The translations under genes were made by a program, and so were the position numbers. The notes below the pieces were generated by a model, which saw only the letters and a program-made list of their open reading frames with translations, made no database searches and had not been told where the DNA came from. From positions 1 to 64,000 of the forward strand of contig CATJOY010000047.1 in NCBI GenBank assembly GCA_949741925.1: a stretch of 64,000 nt of DNA. Direction: 5' to 3'. Positions 17,666 through 26,877 of the stretch are shown piece by piece (within the stretch, counting starts at the first letter, position 1; each line of letters opens with the position of its first letter). The stretch comes from an uncultured Desulfovibrionaceae bacterium (lineage in GTDB: Bacteria; Desulfobacterota; Desulfovibrionia; Desulfovibrionales; Desulfovibrionaceae).

Positions 17666-18394
17666 ATGGCCCGATTCAAAGCCGGCAAGGCCTATCTGCG
17701 CCGTGCCCTGAGAAGCCGGGAAGCTTCCTGGCGCGTTGAAGACCTGTGGAGCCCTGCCTCGCCGTTGGGTGAAACACCGGATATGGATTCTGTCAGTCCC
17801 TTGATTGCTTTACTCCCCGAAGGCGGCCTGGTGATGTGGCGGGCCGTGCTGGGCTTAGGTCGGGTCATTCCGGCCCTTGTGGATCGGGGCGTTCCGGAAA
17901 AAGCCAGGGAATGCATGCGTCGGCTGATGTGGCAGGTGAATGAGGATTCAGGGAATCTCGGCTGGGGCGCGCCCGAAGCCATGGGCGAGGTTTTGGCTCG
18001 TAGCCCGCTTCTGGCTGGGGAATATGGGCGCATCCTTTTTTCCTATGTTCGGGAAACCGGCGCGACGGATAATTATATCGATCACGCCCCCTTGCGAAGG
18101 GGCGTCTACTGGGCAGTCGGCCGCTTGGGAAGTTCCTTTGAGCCGTTGCAGGGGGCGGCCCTGCTGCTGGCCCTGCGCGGGCTGGGCGATGCCGACGACA
18201 TCTGCCGCGCCTATTCTGCTTGGAGTCTGGGCAGACTCGCTCCCTCTCTCGCCCCCGCAGACCGGGAAAAGGCCGCTGAGACGCTGGGCAGGCTCACCGT
18301 CCGGGAAACCCCCTGTGACTTGCTGGAAGGCGAAACTCTGCGCCAGGGCACGGAGGCCTCCTTTGCCGCCGAGGCGCTTGCTCTTCTCCAGTGA
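17666..18394 (+). CDS. HEAT-repeat-like protein (DVU0298 family)
   Basis: 242 residues, wholly helical in appearance, with repeated helical pairs of HEAT character (for example GVYWAVGRLGSSF, AAYS-type turns and AAETLGRL). It resembles a family I know from Desulfovibrio as DVU0298-like, whose function is undefined; some of its members are linked with sulfate-reducer electron transfer only by name. The ATG at 17666 follows AAGGGGG. Diverges from polA across a 249-base gap. Confidence 0.6.
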   Translation: MARFKAGKAYLRRALRSREASWRVEDLWSPASPLGETPDMDSVSPLIALLPEGGLVMWRAVLGLGRVIPALVDRGVPEKARECMRRLMWQVNEDSGNLGWGAPEAMGEVLARSPLLAGEYGRILFSYVRETGATDNYIDHAPLRRGVYWAVGRLGSSFEPLQGAALLLALRGLGDADDICRAYSAWSLGRLAPSLAPADREKAAETLGRLTVRETPCDLLEGETLRQGTEASFAAEALALLQ

Positions 18395-18514
18395 GGCCAG
18401 GGCAGGGCCTGGAATGCCCTATGTGGGCAGGCCTCCGGCGGCCGGCGTATTACCCCGATGGAATGAAGAATGGAGAAGCATCCCCCGGAGCTGAGGTTAT
18501 TTCCCAAGACATCG

Positions 18515-18540
18515 CATCCGCCAAAAAGCGGATGTTTCCC
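18515..18540. terminator. Possible bidirectional terminator between convergent genes
   Basis: Stem CATCCGC (18515-18521), loop CAAAAA, stem GCGGATG (18528-18534), then TTTCCC. It lies between the convergent HEAT-like and AlaX genes. Confidence 0.4.
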
Positions 18541-18607
18541 GGCACGGAAGCTGGAAAAAAGGCGGCTTGGCAGCCGAAACGGAGGAGAAACAGCGCGTTC
18601 TCTCTGC

Positions 18608-19084
18608 CTAGGGGCGCGGTTCGAGTTTGAAGCGAAGCCGGAGGATAGAGCCCTTGTCTTCCTGGCCTTCTTTGGGAGGCAGCAGGTCGTGGGAGCCGAG
18701 ACGGAAAATGCCGACCTCGGCGGTAGAGGCCACATGGGCGCCAATGCAGGGGCAGATATCGTAATCACCCACGGTAACGATGCGGATGGGGGCATCAGGA
18801 CCGACCGAGGCGGGCAGTTTGGAGAGATTGACCAGTGTTTCCGCTTCGCTTCTGGGGAGAGTCCGCTCCTTGACCGGCAGATTTTGGGCAAGCACGTCAT
18901 TGACGGCCGATTCAAGATCCCGGGCTTCGGCTTCCGTCAGGTCGCGGGAGAAGTGGAAGTCAAGGCGGGCTTTGCCGGGGTTGAGGTGTGAACTGAAACA
19001 GCGGCCGCACCCGAAATGGCGGACCATAGTCTGATTGAGGACGTGCTCGGCGGTGTGCATCTGCGGATCATAGTCTTTGGCCAT
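18608..19084 (-). CDS. AlaX-type alanyl-tRNA editing protein
   Basis: Free-standing editing domain of 158 residues, related to the alanyl/threonyl-tRNA synthetase second additional domain, which hydrolyses mischarged Ser- or Gly-tRNA(Ala). Zinc-type ligands are His10 and His14 in HTAEH and Cys113 and His117 in CIGAH (CxxxH). The usual CGGTHV motif is CPCIGAHV here, so it keeps the metal pattern with an altered centre. Start 19084 has an AGGAGG site. No alaS is near. Confidence 0.8.
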   Translation of the reverse strand: MAKDYDPQMHTAEHVLNQTMVRHFGCGRCFSSHLNPGKARLDFHFSRDLTEAEARDLESAVNDVLAQNLPVKERTLPRSEAETLVNLSKLPASVGPDAPIRIVTVGDYDICPCIGAHVASTAEVGIFRLGSHDLLPPKEGQEDKGSILRLRFKLEPRP

Positions 19085-19272
19085 ACTGCCTCCTAGAAAA
19101 TTTTTATCCACCACGGCCTGTACACCCTGGATGATCCGGCGGCAAGCCCGGAATCGCAGGCAGCCTTTCCCCGGCTGAGAGCAAAAAATCATTGCGGGAG
19201 TAGCGAGTGGAAAAATAGGGGACAGCTCATTCTCAAATTTTCATGCCCCCTGCTTCCTTTTTACGGCGATGC

Positions 19273-19302
19273 TTGACAGGTCAGAGGAGGGTAGAGTACA
19301 CA
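19273..19302 (+). promoter_or_regulatory. Promoter of tRNA-Leu
   Basis: TTGACA at 19273-19278 is a perfect -35 box. The -10 is less clear: TACACA at 19297-19302 (18-base spacer) is the best placed. Lies just upstream of the tRNA. Confidence 0.5.
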
Positions 19303-19312
19303 CTACCTTCAC

Positions 19313-19398
19313 GCCGGGGTGGTGGAATGGTAAACGCAGCGGACTCAAAATCCGCCGGCCGCAAGGCCTTGAGAGTTCGAGTCTCTCTCCCGGTACCA
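19313..19398 (+). tRNA. tRNA-Leu (CAA)
   Basis: An 86-base class II tRNA with encoded CCA. Anticodon CAA at 19346-19348 in loop CTCAAAA, closed by GCGGA/TCCGC; T arm GAGAG-TTCGAGT-CTCTC. Acceptor strand GCCGGGG pairs with TCCCGGT, with G-T wobbles at both ends. A short variable arm (GCCGGCCGCAAGGCCTT region) fits leucine. Confidence 0.93.
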
Positions 19399-19812
19399 GC
19401 GAATTGTAGGGGGGCTGCAAGAATGCAGCCTCCCTTTCTTCTATGGGAGAAAACCTCCCGCTCCTCGGGAGGTTCAAAAGAACTTATACACGTGTGGTAT
19501 GAGAACCTCTTTTGATTTATCAAAAGGTGGATGCAGTCTAGCGACTGCATCCCGAAGATACATCAGAAGGAAGCCACAATAGGAAAGAATGAGAAGAAGA
19601 TTCAGGAGTATATCCGGGGATAGTTCAGGACACGTTGGTGGACCAATTGTGTTTGCTCCTTGAGGGGAGCCCATTTACAGGCCGTCGGTACCGGACATGC
19701 CAATGTCAATCCATGCCTGCCTGGTAGGGCGCTGCTGGCAAAAGAGCTTTACAAGTGCATATAAAGATCCCCCTAGCTACGCCGGGGGGTCCTTTTGTAC
19801 TTACCCTCACCA
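19399..19812. other. Gene-free region between tRNA-Leu and the AT-rich block
   Basis: No convincing gene. Immediately after the tRNA come hairpin GGCTGCA-AGAA-TGCAGCC (19413-19430) followed by TCCCTTTC, a plausible tRNA terminator, and CCTCCCG-CTCCT-CGGGAGG (19454-19472). The end of the stretch holds a further hairpin, listed separately. Confidence 0.5.
19766..19797. terminator. Bidirectional terminator
   Basis: Stem GATCCCCC (19766-19773) with GGGGGGTC (19784-19791), followed by CTTTTG on the plus strand and TTTATAT on the minus strand. It can end transcripts from either side, including the broken GYF-RDD gene. Confidence 0.6.
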
Positions 19813-21033
19813 TCACAAAATAGTTTTCCATAGTTCTTTTTGCATTTTTAATACCAGCTCCTCAGAATCTTTAAATGGCATTTTTTGTATAGTTATAATT
19901 CGCAAAAAATTATTTTTTACTTTAATTATTTGAATATGAATTCTATTATCTGTACTTATTGCAGTCATATACCCATAACATTGCCATACTTGATTTCCTA
20001 ATTTTTCAAAATACTGTCCTTCATCAATAAAATGCATAGTATCATCTTTACTTTTGAGGAATATGTGAACATAATCTTCCAATGTGAAGATTGTAGGGGC
20101 TGTTTCAATGTCTAAGATAAAAAGAGCTCTCCCTGCACGCTCGCTAAATGCATAAACAGTATTACTATGAGTATTCGATTGCCCGACACGTTCCCAATGT
20201 GAATCAATTCTAGCACTTTTGTGGGTAACAGGATTAACCCATAAATAATCATGCTGATAAATATCTACTGTAGAATTATAATATGGATTATATTGTTTCA
20301 ACACAGGTATAAGAAAGAAGAGTATTAAAAAAATAAGAGTGAATATTACTCTTCTAATCCATCCTATTTTTTTAGCTTTTACTTGGTGGTTTGGCTTTAC
20401 ATCATAGCTGGCCTGTTGATTTTCACCAAGTCTAATAGCTTATCTCATCATAGTAAATAGGTTTATAGTGGGAAATCCAAAAGCAAGACCACTCATCCAT
20501 AGTGATAAATTGCGCATCAAGTACTGTCGTAAGTTCAAATATAAATTATTATTCTGTACTACTATTATACATAAAATATATTTTCCTGGAGTATTTCCAA
20601 AAATTTTATATATAATCGCATCTACAACTAAAACTATTGGGCAGTATAATAACCAAACTGCTATAGGATTTGATATTGAGTTTTTTAATATCCATTCAGT
20701 AAACGGGGAGTACGGCCCTAATAAAAATCCAAGTACATAAGATACAAAAAGAGTTTCCCAAATAGTATCAAACATTCTTGCAAAATAGCGTCGCCATCTT
20801 GATGCAAGGAAATCTGTATCAACATTTTCTTTTCTGTTTGGTACAGGAGGCGGGATCATGGATTGTATTACTTGCAATTCATCTATTTTATGAAGCGGTA
20901 ACCAGGATTCCATACCTTTTTTCCAAAGTAGAGTATTTAAATCAACTGTTCCGTTTAGAGCGAGAGAAATGATTGATTCAACTGAGACTGGGCCGGTTTT
21001 TTGATTTTTTGTTATATACCACCAAGTCTCCAT
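19813..21033 (-). pseudogene. GYF-RDD membrane protein gene broken by an in-frame stop
   Basis: Two pieces lie in one reading frame, separated only by a TAA at 20442-20440. Piece 1 (start 21033, GGAGGG site, 197 residues) has a GYF_2 domain (residues ~1-48, WWYITKNQKTGPVSV) and an RDD membrane domain (~80-197, RYFARMFDT, GNTPGKYIL). After the stop the frame continues with LGENQQASYDVKPNHQVK, a typical RDD tail, then a membrane helix and ~165 further residues. The first start codon after the stop is a GTG at 20304, beyond the helix. The gene was therefore probably one 406-residue protein, now split. AT-rich unlike its neighbours. Confidence 0.7.
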
Positions 21034-21751
21034 ATTCCCTCCGAAATAAAGGTATTCTAACGGTAACAGATGACAGGATACCTACAGGGTTTTTTCAATC
21101 TGTCCTCTCACCTCGAAAAATTCACCATGCCAGTTCCGGTTCTCATGACCTCCTCAACCTCAATCCCTCTACTGCCTACAAAACATTGTGAATCCTAACA
21201 TGTCCTTGTGTTTAGAAATACCTGACTAGCCTACGTTTGAACTGAGATTGTGGCGGTGAATTGAACATGAGAAAAGAGAGTCAACTTTCGCTGACTCCCT
21301 TTCAAGTGTGGTTGATGAAGTTGAAGAGAATTGAACTTATAACTTCATTTCTGCATCAAATTTGCGCCAAACTTAGAGTCATGAGGTGTCCGTCTGATTT
21401 TCAGTATCCAAATCGGGCATGAACACCGCTATCCTCGCCTTCCCCGGCAGTGCAGGGGCGTAGATACCCCTTGTGGTAGCTATAGTGCTGTGACCGTGCT
21501 AGGCGGCAGTGGCGGCAAGGCCGCCAGCATTGCCGCCGTGGCGATGTGGCCGGATGCCATACGGCGGAGCGACACGCCAGGGCGCTTGCAGGCTAGTATC
21601 CATGCCATGCAAACCGAGTGCGCTCGTTGGGGAGATGCCAAGAATCCAGAGAACTTTCCGCGATAAAACAATTGCTTTCGATGGGAACGACTTTATGGTG
21701 GTTTTATGCGCCCTGGTACGGCAGGGAGTAATTTGAAAAGGCGGTGAAACC
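21034..21751. other. Region with possible gene remnants
   Basis: No complete gene is convincing. It begins AT-rich and becomes GC-rich near 21430. A hairpin AAAGAGAGTCA/TGACTCCCTTT occupies 21273-21302. On the plus strand 21496-21666 encodes 56 residues (from GTG; includes MWPDAIRRSDTPGRL) with no recognised match, and a short frame opens at 21419 in another phase. These look like decayed pieces. Confidence 0.4.
21273..21302 (+). terminator. Hairpin, possible terminator
   Basis: AAAGAGAGTCA (21273-21283) pairs with TGACTCCCTTT (21292-21302) with one mismatch and an eight-base loop. The downstream T content is low. Confidence 0.3.
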
Positions 21752-22168
21752 ATGTTCCGTAGCTCTCTTCTCTGTGTCTGCGCGCTTTTGCTCTGCGTCT
21801 CCTGTGCTGCCCGTTATCAGACCCAACTGGATTCTTTGAAGGGCAAACCCATTAGCGCAGTCCTTGCCCAATGGCCCTCGCCGACCTATCACCTCGGAAA
21901 CCAGTATGTCTGGAAAACGGATGCCCTGGAACAGCGGGGAGGCTACTGGGAACGGCGGCCCGAGATGATGCGCGATTATTCCGGCCCCGCTTTCGGCCCC
22001 GGGCTGATGCTCTTCCCCCCGATGGAGTATGTGGAACCCTACTCTGTGCGGGTATGGTGTCATACCACACTGTACACCAATGAGGCTGGGGTGGTTGTGG
22101 ATTCCCGGGTTGAGGGGAATAACTGCGGTAAGGCCCCCTGGTTCACCCTGGGGCAGAGTGGGCAATAG
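21752..22168 (+). CDS. Small putative lipoprotein
   Basis: 138 residues: signal peptide ending in lipobox CVSC (Cys near residue 18), then a mature part with SLKGKPISAVLAQWPSPTYH, a sequence plan often seen in small lipoproteins of Desulfobacterota. The rest is Gly/Tyr/Pro-rich and has two further Cys (in VWCHT and NNCGK). Function unknown. Ribosome-binding site weak (AAAGGCGG). GC content is back to that of the main chromosome. Confidence 0.6.
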   Translation: MFRSSLLCVCALLLCVSCAARYQTQLDSLKGKPISAVLAQWPSPTYHLGNQYVWKTDALEQRGGYWERRPEMMRDYSGPAFGPGLMLFPPMEYVEPYSVRVWCHTTLYTNEAGVVVDSRVEGNNCGKAPWFTLGQSGQ

Positions 22169-22572
22169 GCGTTTGGTGGCCCACCCATTTTACCCGCAAG
22201 GCGCACATCTGATTTTTATCCTCTGTTTTTCATCCTGCTGAAGAACGAAAACGTACCGGTAAGCGTTTTGTTGCCTTGAACCTGGGAGCAGAAAGGGAAT
22301 TTCTTTAGACTTCACAAGCACTCTTTGGAGGGCTGCTCGCAAAGGAGATGTTAGGGACAACCTTTCCCGCACCTTGTGCAGGTATGCTGAGACTATGGTC
22401 CTGCTCCTCTCAAAAAAGAGGTCGCAGGCAGCCAGCCTCGGCAGCGCAGACAGCAATGTTTATGGGGAAATACGCTTCGCTGGCTTTCGGCTTTAAGGGG
22501 AGAATTGGCAAGGGGAAGCGGCCCGGTCGGGTCGCTTCCCCTTCTTGCTATCGGGAGGAAGAACGCGCGCCG
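22169..22572. other. Gene-free region downstream of hutU
   Basis: No credible ORF. Contains the hairpin listed below and otherwise nothing recognisable. Confidence 0.5.
22512..22549 (-). terminator. Hairpin after hutU, putative terminator
   Basis: Stem GGGGAAGCG (22512-22520) with CGCTTCCCC (22533-22541), with an inner CCC/GGG stem. It lies 31 bases beyond the hutU stop; the T tract after it is poor on the minus strand. Confidence 0.45.
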
Positions 22573-24594
22573 CTATTTCTCAGGCAGCAGGGCTTCCAGG
22601 AGCCCCTCCCTGACCAGATAAGGCAGGGTGACATGGTATAATCCCTTGCCGTTTTTGTTGAAGTCGGCGCAAACCTCCATGGCCCCTGCGTTTCTGGCCC
22701 AACTGCGCTTGGCAACGCCGCCCATGACATCCCAGGTTATGGCTGAACGCAGGATGGCATCCACGCGCTGGGAGCCATCCAAAACCATGCCGAAGCCGCC
22801 GTTGATGGCGTTGCCGATGCCTACACCGCCGCCGTTATGCAGGGCCACCAGGCTCATGCCGCGCGCGGCGTTGCCCGCGTAGCACTGAATAGCCATGTCG
22901 GCGGTCATGTTGCTGCCGTCGCGGATATTGGCGGTTTCACGGAAGGGGCTGTCTGTTCCGGAGGTATCGTGGTGGTCCCGGCCGAGCATAACCGGCCCGA
23001 TAATCCCTTTCCGAACCATGTCGTTGAAGCGCAGGGCAATGCTCAGCCGGCCGGCCGCGTCTTGGTAGAGGATACGGGCTTGGGTTCCGACTACCAGGCG
23101 ATTCTGTTGGGCATCGCGGATCCAGACCCAGTTATCCCGATCCTGCGGGCGGCGGGTCGGATCGATGCAATCCATGGCTGCCGCATCCGTTTTGGCGAGA
23201 TCTTCAGGGTTTCCGGAGAGGCAGACCCAGCGGAAAGGCCCATAGCCGTAGTCAAAGAGCAGCGGCCCCATAATGTCTTCCACGTAGGAGGGAAAGATAA
23301 AGCCGTCTTTATCATCTTCGCCGTTTTTAGAAATCTCCTTGACGCCGGTATCATAGACAGCCTTGAGAAAGGCGTTGCCGTAGTCGAAGAAGTAGGTGCC
23401 CTTATCTACCAGGCTTTTGATCAGCCGGAAATGCTTTTGCAACGTGGCATCGACCATCTGGGTAAAGGCGGCCCGGTCGTTCCTGAGCATCTCGGTGCGC
23501 TCCTCGAAGGTCAGGCCTTGCGGGCAGTAACCGCCATCATAGGCCACATGACAGGAGGTCTGGTCAGAAAGCAGATCGATATGGATATTATTATCAAGGC
23601 AGTACTGCAAAAGATCAACAATATTGCCGTGGTAGGCGATGGACATGGGTTCTTTTTTGGCCTGGGAATCCTTAGCCCAAGCAAAAACCTCAGCCAAATC
23701 GGCAGAGTATTTTTTTGTCCATCCCTGGTCCAGCCGGGTTTTGATGCGGCTGAAATCTACCTCGGCGATGACCCCGACTGCCCCGGCGATTTCAGCGGCC
23801 TTGGGCTGGGCTCCGCTCATGCCGCCAAGTCCGGAGGAGACAAAAAGATACCCCGCGAGATCTTGTTCCCCGGTAATGCCGAGATGAAGGCGTCCGGCGT
23901 TGAGAAGGGTGTTGAAGGTGCCGTGCACGATGCCTTGCGGGCCGATGTACATCCAGCCCCCGGCAGTCATCTGACCGTAGTTGGTAACGCCGAGTTGGGC
24001 GGCATGGTGCCAATCGTGCATGGTATCATAGAGGCCGACCATCAGGCCGTTGGTGATGATCACCCGCGGCGCTTCCGGGCGGGAGGCGAAAAGCCCCAGG
24101 GGGTGGCCCGATTCCACAACCAGGGTTTGGTCACGGGTCATGACTTCCAGATATTTCTTGATGAGCCGGTACTGCATCCAGTTTTGGCAGACTTGGCCGG
24201 TTTCACCGTAAGTCACCAACTCGTAAGGATACAGGGCCACCTCAAAATCGAGATTGTTGTCAATCATTACCTGGAAGGCTTTGCCCTCTATGCAATTCCC
24301 TTTGTACTCGTCAATGGGTTTCCCTTTGATCGGGCCTTCGGGGCGGAAACGGTACCCGTAGATGCGGCCTCTGGTCCGCAGTTCTTCCAGAAATTCCGGG
24401 GCGAGCGTTTCATGGTATTCTTCAGGAATATAGCGCAGAGCATTTTTCAAGGCGACGAGAGTCTGGGCGCGGTTGAGGGTATAGCCTCGGTCCGGCGCGC
24501 GACGGATGCCCGGTTGAAAGGGTTTGGGGGCGGGCAGGGGGCCGTCCAATTTGATTTCCATGGCCTGGGAAATGGTCTTGTTGTCAAGATTCAC
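22573..24594 (-). CDS. hutU: Urocanate hydratase (urocanase)
   Basis: Second step of histidine breakdown: urocanate plus water gives 4-imidazolone-5-propionate, with NAD+ bound as an electrophile. 673 residues, longer than the ~555 of the classic enzyme but in the range of the long form seen in anaerobes. Conserved parts include ESGHPLGLF, NYGQMTAGGWMYIGPQGIVHGT, GLGGMSGAQPKA and the C-terminal GDQTSCHVAYDGGYCPQG-type block. GTG start at 24594 after an AGAGGAG site. Last gene of the hut cluster; 241 bases separate it from fchA. Confidence 0.95.
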   Translation of the reverse strand: MNLDNKTISQAMEIKLDGPLPAPKPFQPGIRRAPDRGYTLNRAQTLVALKNALRYIPEEYHETLAPEFLEELRTRGRIYGYRFRPEGPIKGKPIDEYKGNCIEGKAFQVMIDNNLDFEVALYPYELVTYGETGQVCQNWMQYRLIKKYLEVMTRDQTLVVESGHPLGLFASRPEAPRVIITNGLMVGLYDTMHDWHHAAQLGVTNYGQMTAGGWMYIGPQGIVHGTFNTLLNAGRLHLGITGEQDLAGYLFVSSGLGGMSGAQPKAAEIAGAVGVIAEVDFSRIKTRLDQGWTKKYSADLAEVFAWAKDSQAKKEPMSIAYHGNIVDLLQYCLDNNIHIDLLSDQTSCHVAYDGGYCPQGLTFEERTEMLRNDRAAFTQMVDATLQKHFRLIKSLVDKGTYFFDYGNAFLKAVYDTGVKEISKNGEDDKDGFIFPSYVEDIMGPLLFDYGYGPFRWVCLSGNPEDLAKTDAAAMDCIDPTRRPQDRDNWVWIRDAQQNRLVVGTQARILYQDAAGRLSIALRFNDMVRKGIIGPVMLGRDHHDTSGTDSPFRETANIRDGSNMTADMAIQCYAGNAARGMSLVALHNGGGVGIGNAINGGFGMVLDGSQRVDAILRSAITWDVMGGVAKRSWARNAGAMEVCADFNKNGKGLYHVTLPYLVREGLLEALLPEK

Positions 24595-24835
24595 GGCAAT
24601 CTCCTCTTTAAGGAAGATATGGTGCGCGGGAAACTTCGCGCATTCGGGAAATCCGGCGGGCTTTTCGGCGCTCCGGCGCGGTTCTGCTCCCCTTGCTGAA
24701 GCGTTTGAAAGCCCTCGCTTTTGAGAAATATTTTGGCATCCGGCACGGCGAAAAGGACCCTCCGCGACCCTTTATCTGACCAGGTAGGTAGCGAAAGCGG
24801 GCCGAGCGCGCCATGCCGGTGCGCCCCGGCATTCC

Positions 24836-25465
24836 TCAGGCGGAGAGGCTTTGCATAACGGCGGCATCCACCCCGCGAGCGATTTCTTCGACTTCAGCCA
24901 TAATCCGCGCGGTTTCTTTACGCGTATCCTCAACAAAGGCCTGGTCGGCAATGCCGGGCAGGTTGATGAGGACATTGTACATGGCGGCCGCAGCGGCGGA
25001 GCGGGCCAGCATGGCGGCCGTGGCGGCATCGGTGACGGCGTTGGGGTTGCCGCAGGCGGCGGCTGTGGCGGCTATCCGGGCCATATCCAAGCACAGCTCC
25101 ATGGTCCTCAAGGGCACCTGAGCAGTTTTCAGAGCCGCCGCGTCTACGGCCAGTTTGCGCACGGCCTTTTGTTCCTCGGTGTCTTTGGGAAGTTTGCGAG
25201 CGGCCATGTATTGGTTGAAAACTTCGGTATCCTTTTCCATCAGTTCAAGGAGTCGGGCCGTCAGCTCATCGCCTTTGGTCAGCACTTCCTGCATACTCTC
25301 CCAACAATCCTTGTACTTTTCCCGGCCGATGGTCAACCGGGCGACCATGGCGGAGAGCCCTGCGCCCAGGGCGCCGCAGAGGGCGGCAACACTGCCGCCG
25401 CCTGGTGCGGGGGCATCCGAAGCCAATTCGCCGATAAACTCTTTGACGGTTTTTTGTGAAAGCAT
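24836..25465 (-). CDS. fchA: Formiminotetrahydrofolate cyclodeaminase
   Basis: Cyclodeaminase of 209 residues: formimino-THF gives 5,10-methenyl-THF plus ammonia. The helical FTCD_C/cyclodeaminase plan is clear, opening with DAPAPGGGSVAALCGALGAGLSAMVARLT, and continuing with a later Ala-rich helix set. It is a stand-alone version of the domain fused to the formiminotransferase in mammals. The ATG at 25465 is better placed from its AGGAAC site than the GTG one codon upstream. Works directly after ftcD in the same cluster. Confidence 0.9.
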   Translation of the reverse strand: MLSQKTVKEFIGELASDAPAPGGGSVAALCGALGAGLSAMVARLTIGREKYKDCWESMQEVLTKGDELTARLLELMEKDTEVFNQYMAARKLPKDTEEQKAVRKLAVDAAALKTAQVPLRTMELCLDMARIAATAAACGNPNAVTDAATAAMLARSAAAAAMYNVLINLPGIADQAFVEDTRKETARIMAEVEEIARGVDAAVMQSLSA

Positions 25466-25617
25466 CACACGTTCCTGTTATGCACTCCAGTGCGTTCTTT
25501 TTCGGTTTCCCGGTGTTGTTGCATGGCGGCCTTGGTCCCGCCGCAGGGTGGTTTGTTTCAGCCGTTTTTATCTCAGGAAAAGAGCTTACGAGGGCAAGCA
25601 GCTTCTCCGTCTCCGAT

Positions 25618-26877
25618 CTACTGGCAGTACTGGCCGTTTTTCGCTACCAGAACGCCTCCCTTGTATACCCGGGTAACGCTCCGGCCGCCCGCGTGGTAGG
25701 GGATGGCGGCCGGAGTCCGGCCGTCCAGCACCAGAAAATCCGCGGCCTTGCCGGGCTCCAGACTGCCGACTTTGTCAGCCATGTTCACGGCATAGGCCGC
25801 GTTGAGCGTGCAGCCGACAAGGGCTTCCTCCGGGGTCATGCCCATGGCCAGTACAGCCAGGCCCATAACAAAGGCCATGTTTTCGCAGAAGCAGGAACCG
25901 GGGTTGCAATCTGTAGCCAGCGCAATGGGCACGCCCAACTGCTGCATCCGTTTTGCGTTGGCATAGGGCTTGCCCAAGCTATAGGCGGTGCCGGGCAGCA
26001 GCACGGCGATGGTGCCGGATTCCGCCATAGCGGCCAGGCCCTCCGGGCTGGCCGCCAACAGATGCTCAGCGGTGACGGCTTTCATCTCGGCGGCTAAAGC
26101 CGCCCCGCCCAGATCGTTGACCTCGTCGGCATGGATTTTCAGGGCAAGGCCCAACCTTTCCGCGGCTTCCATGATCTCTCTGCTCTGTTCAAGGCTGAAG
26201 ACGCCTGTTTCGCAGAACACATCGCAGAAGGAGGCCAGATTTTCCCGGACCACAGCAGGCAGCATCTCCTTGATGATGGCTCGCACAAAGAGCTGAGGAT
26301 TCTTCTTATGCTCCGCAGGTATTGCGTGGGCCCCCATGAAGGTGCTGACCACATCCAGCGGGCTTTCCCGGCGGACCCGGGCGATAACCCGCAGCATACG
26401 CAGTTCGGTTTCTGTATCCAGCCCGTAACCGCTTTTGATCTCCACGGTGGTTGTGCCCTGACACAGGGCATTCAGGGCGTTGCCCATGGTCATGCGGAAA
26501 AGGTGCTCATTGTCGCATTCCCGCACCGCCCGGACCGAGGAGAGAATGCCCCCGCCCTGGGCGAGAATCTCCAGATAGGTTTTGCCTGCCAGGCGCATCC
26601 GGAATTCTTCCTCCCGGCGGAGCGCGAAGCACATGTGGGTGTGTGGGTCCACAAACCCGGGAATGACGCAGGCTCCTTGCAAATTAACTTTCTTGGCCCG
26701 ACGCCCTCCGGGAAGTGAGCTGATTTTTACCTCAGGTCCCAGGGCTTGAATACAGCCGTTTTCCACCAGGATGGCTGCGTGGTCATACTCCCGCACCAGC
26801 CCCTGTTCCCTGCCGGAAAGGGGCTTTCCCGGGTCCTCCGGGGTAACGATGCGGCAGTTGAGAAAAAGAGTGGTCAT
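25618..26877 (-). CDS. hutI: Imidazolonepropionase
   Basis: Third step: hydrolysis of 4-imidazolone-5-propionate to N-formimino-L-glutamate. Amidohydrolase of 419 residues with the metal-binding DPHTHMCF near the start, a conserved KIHADEVNDLGG with further ligands, and the C-terminal ALATDCNPGSCFCENMAF. Start 26877 overlaps the ftcD stop by the ATGA arrangement, showing coupled translation. Substrate comes from HutU in the same cluster. Confidence 0.95.
   Translation of the reverse strand: MTTLFLNCRIVTPEDPGKPLSGREQGLVREYDHAAILVENGCIQALGPEVKISSLPGGRRAKKVNLQGACVIPGFVDPHTHMCFALRREEEFRMRLAGKTYLEILAQGGGILSSVRAVRECDNEHLFRMTMGNALNALCQGTTTVEIKSGYGLDTETELRMLRVIARVRRESPLDVVSTFMGAHAIPAEHKKNPQLFVRAIIKEMLPAVVRENLASFCDVFCETGVFSLEQSREIMEAAERLGLALKIHADEVNDLGGAALAAEMKAVTAEHLLAASPEGLAAMAESGTIAVLLPGTAYSLGKPYANAKRMQQLGVPIALATDCNPGSCFCENMAFVMGLAVLAMGMTPEEALVGCTLNAAYAVNMADKVGSLEPGKAADFLVLDGRTPAAIPYHAGGRSVTRVYKGGVLVAKNGQYCQ

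Noticed and set aside
22837-24699. 620-residue open frame on the plus strand opposite hutU
   Set aside because: It lies fully over the conserved hutU gene, has no recognised motif and no ribosome-binding site; it is the shadow of GC-rich codon bias.
24608-24832. 74-residue minus-strand frame between fchA and hutU
   Set aside because: Arg-rich with no ribosome-binding site or motif; more likely untranslated spacer.
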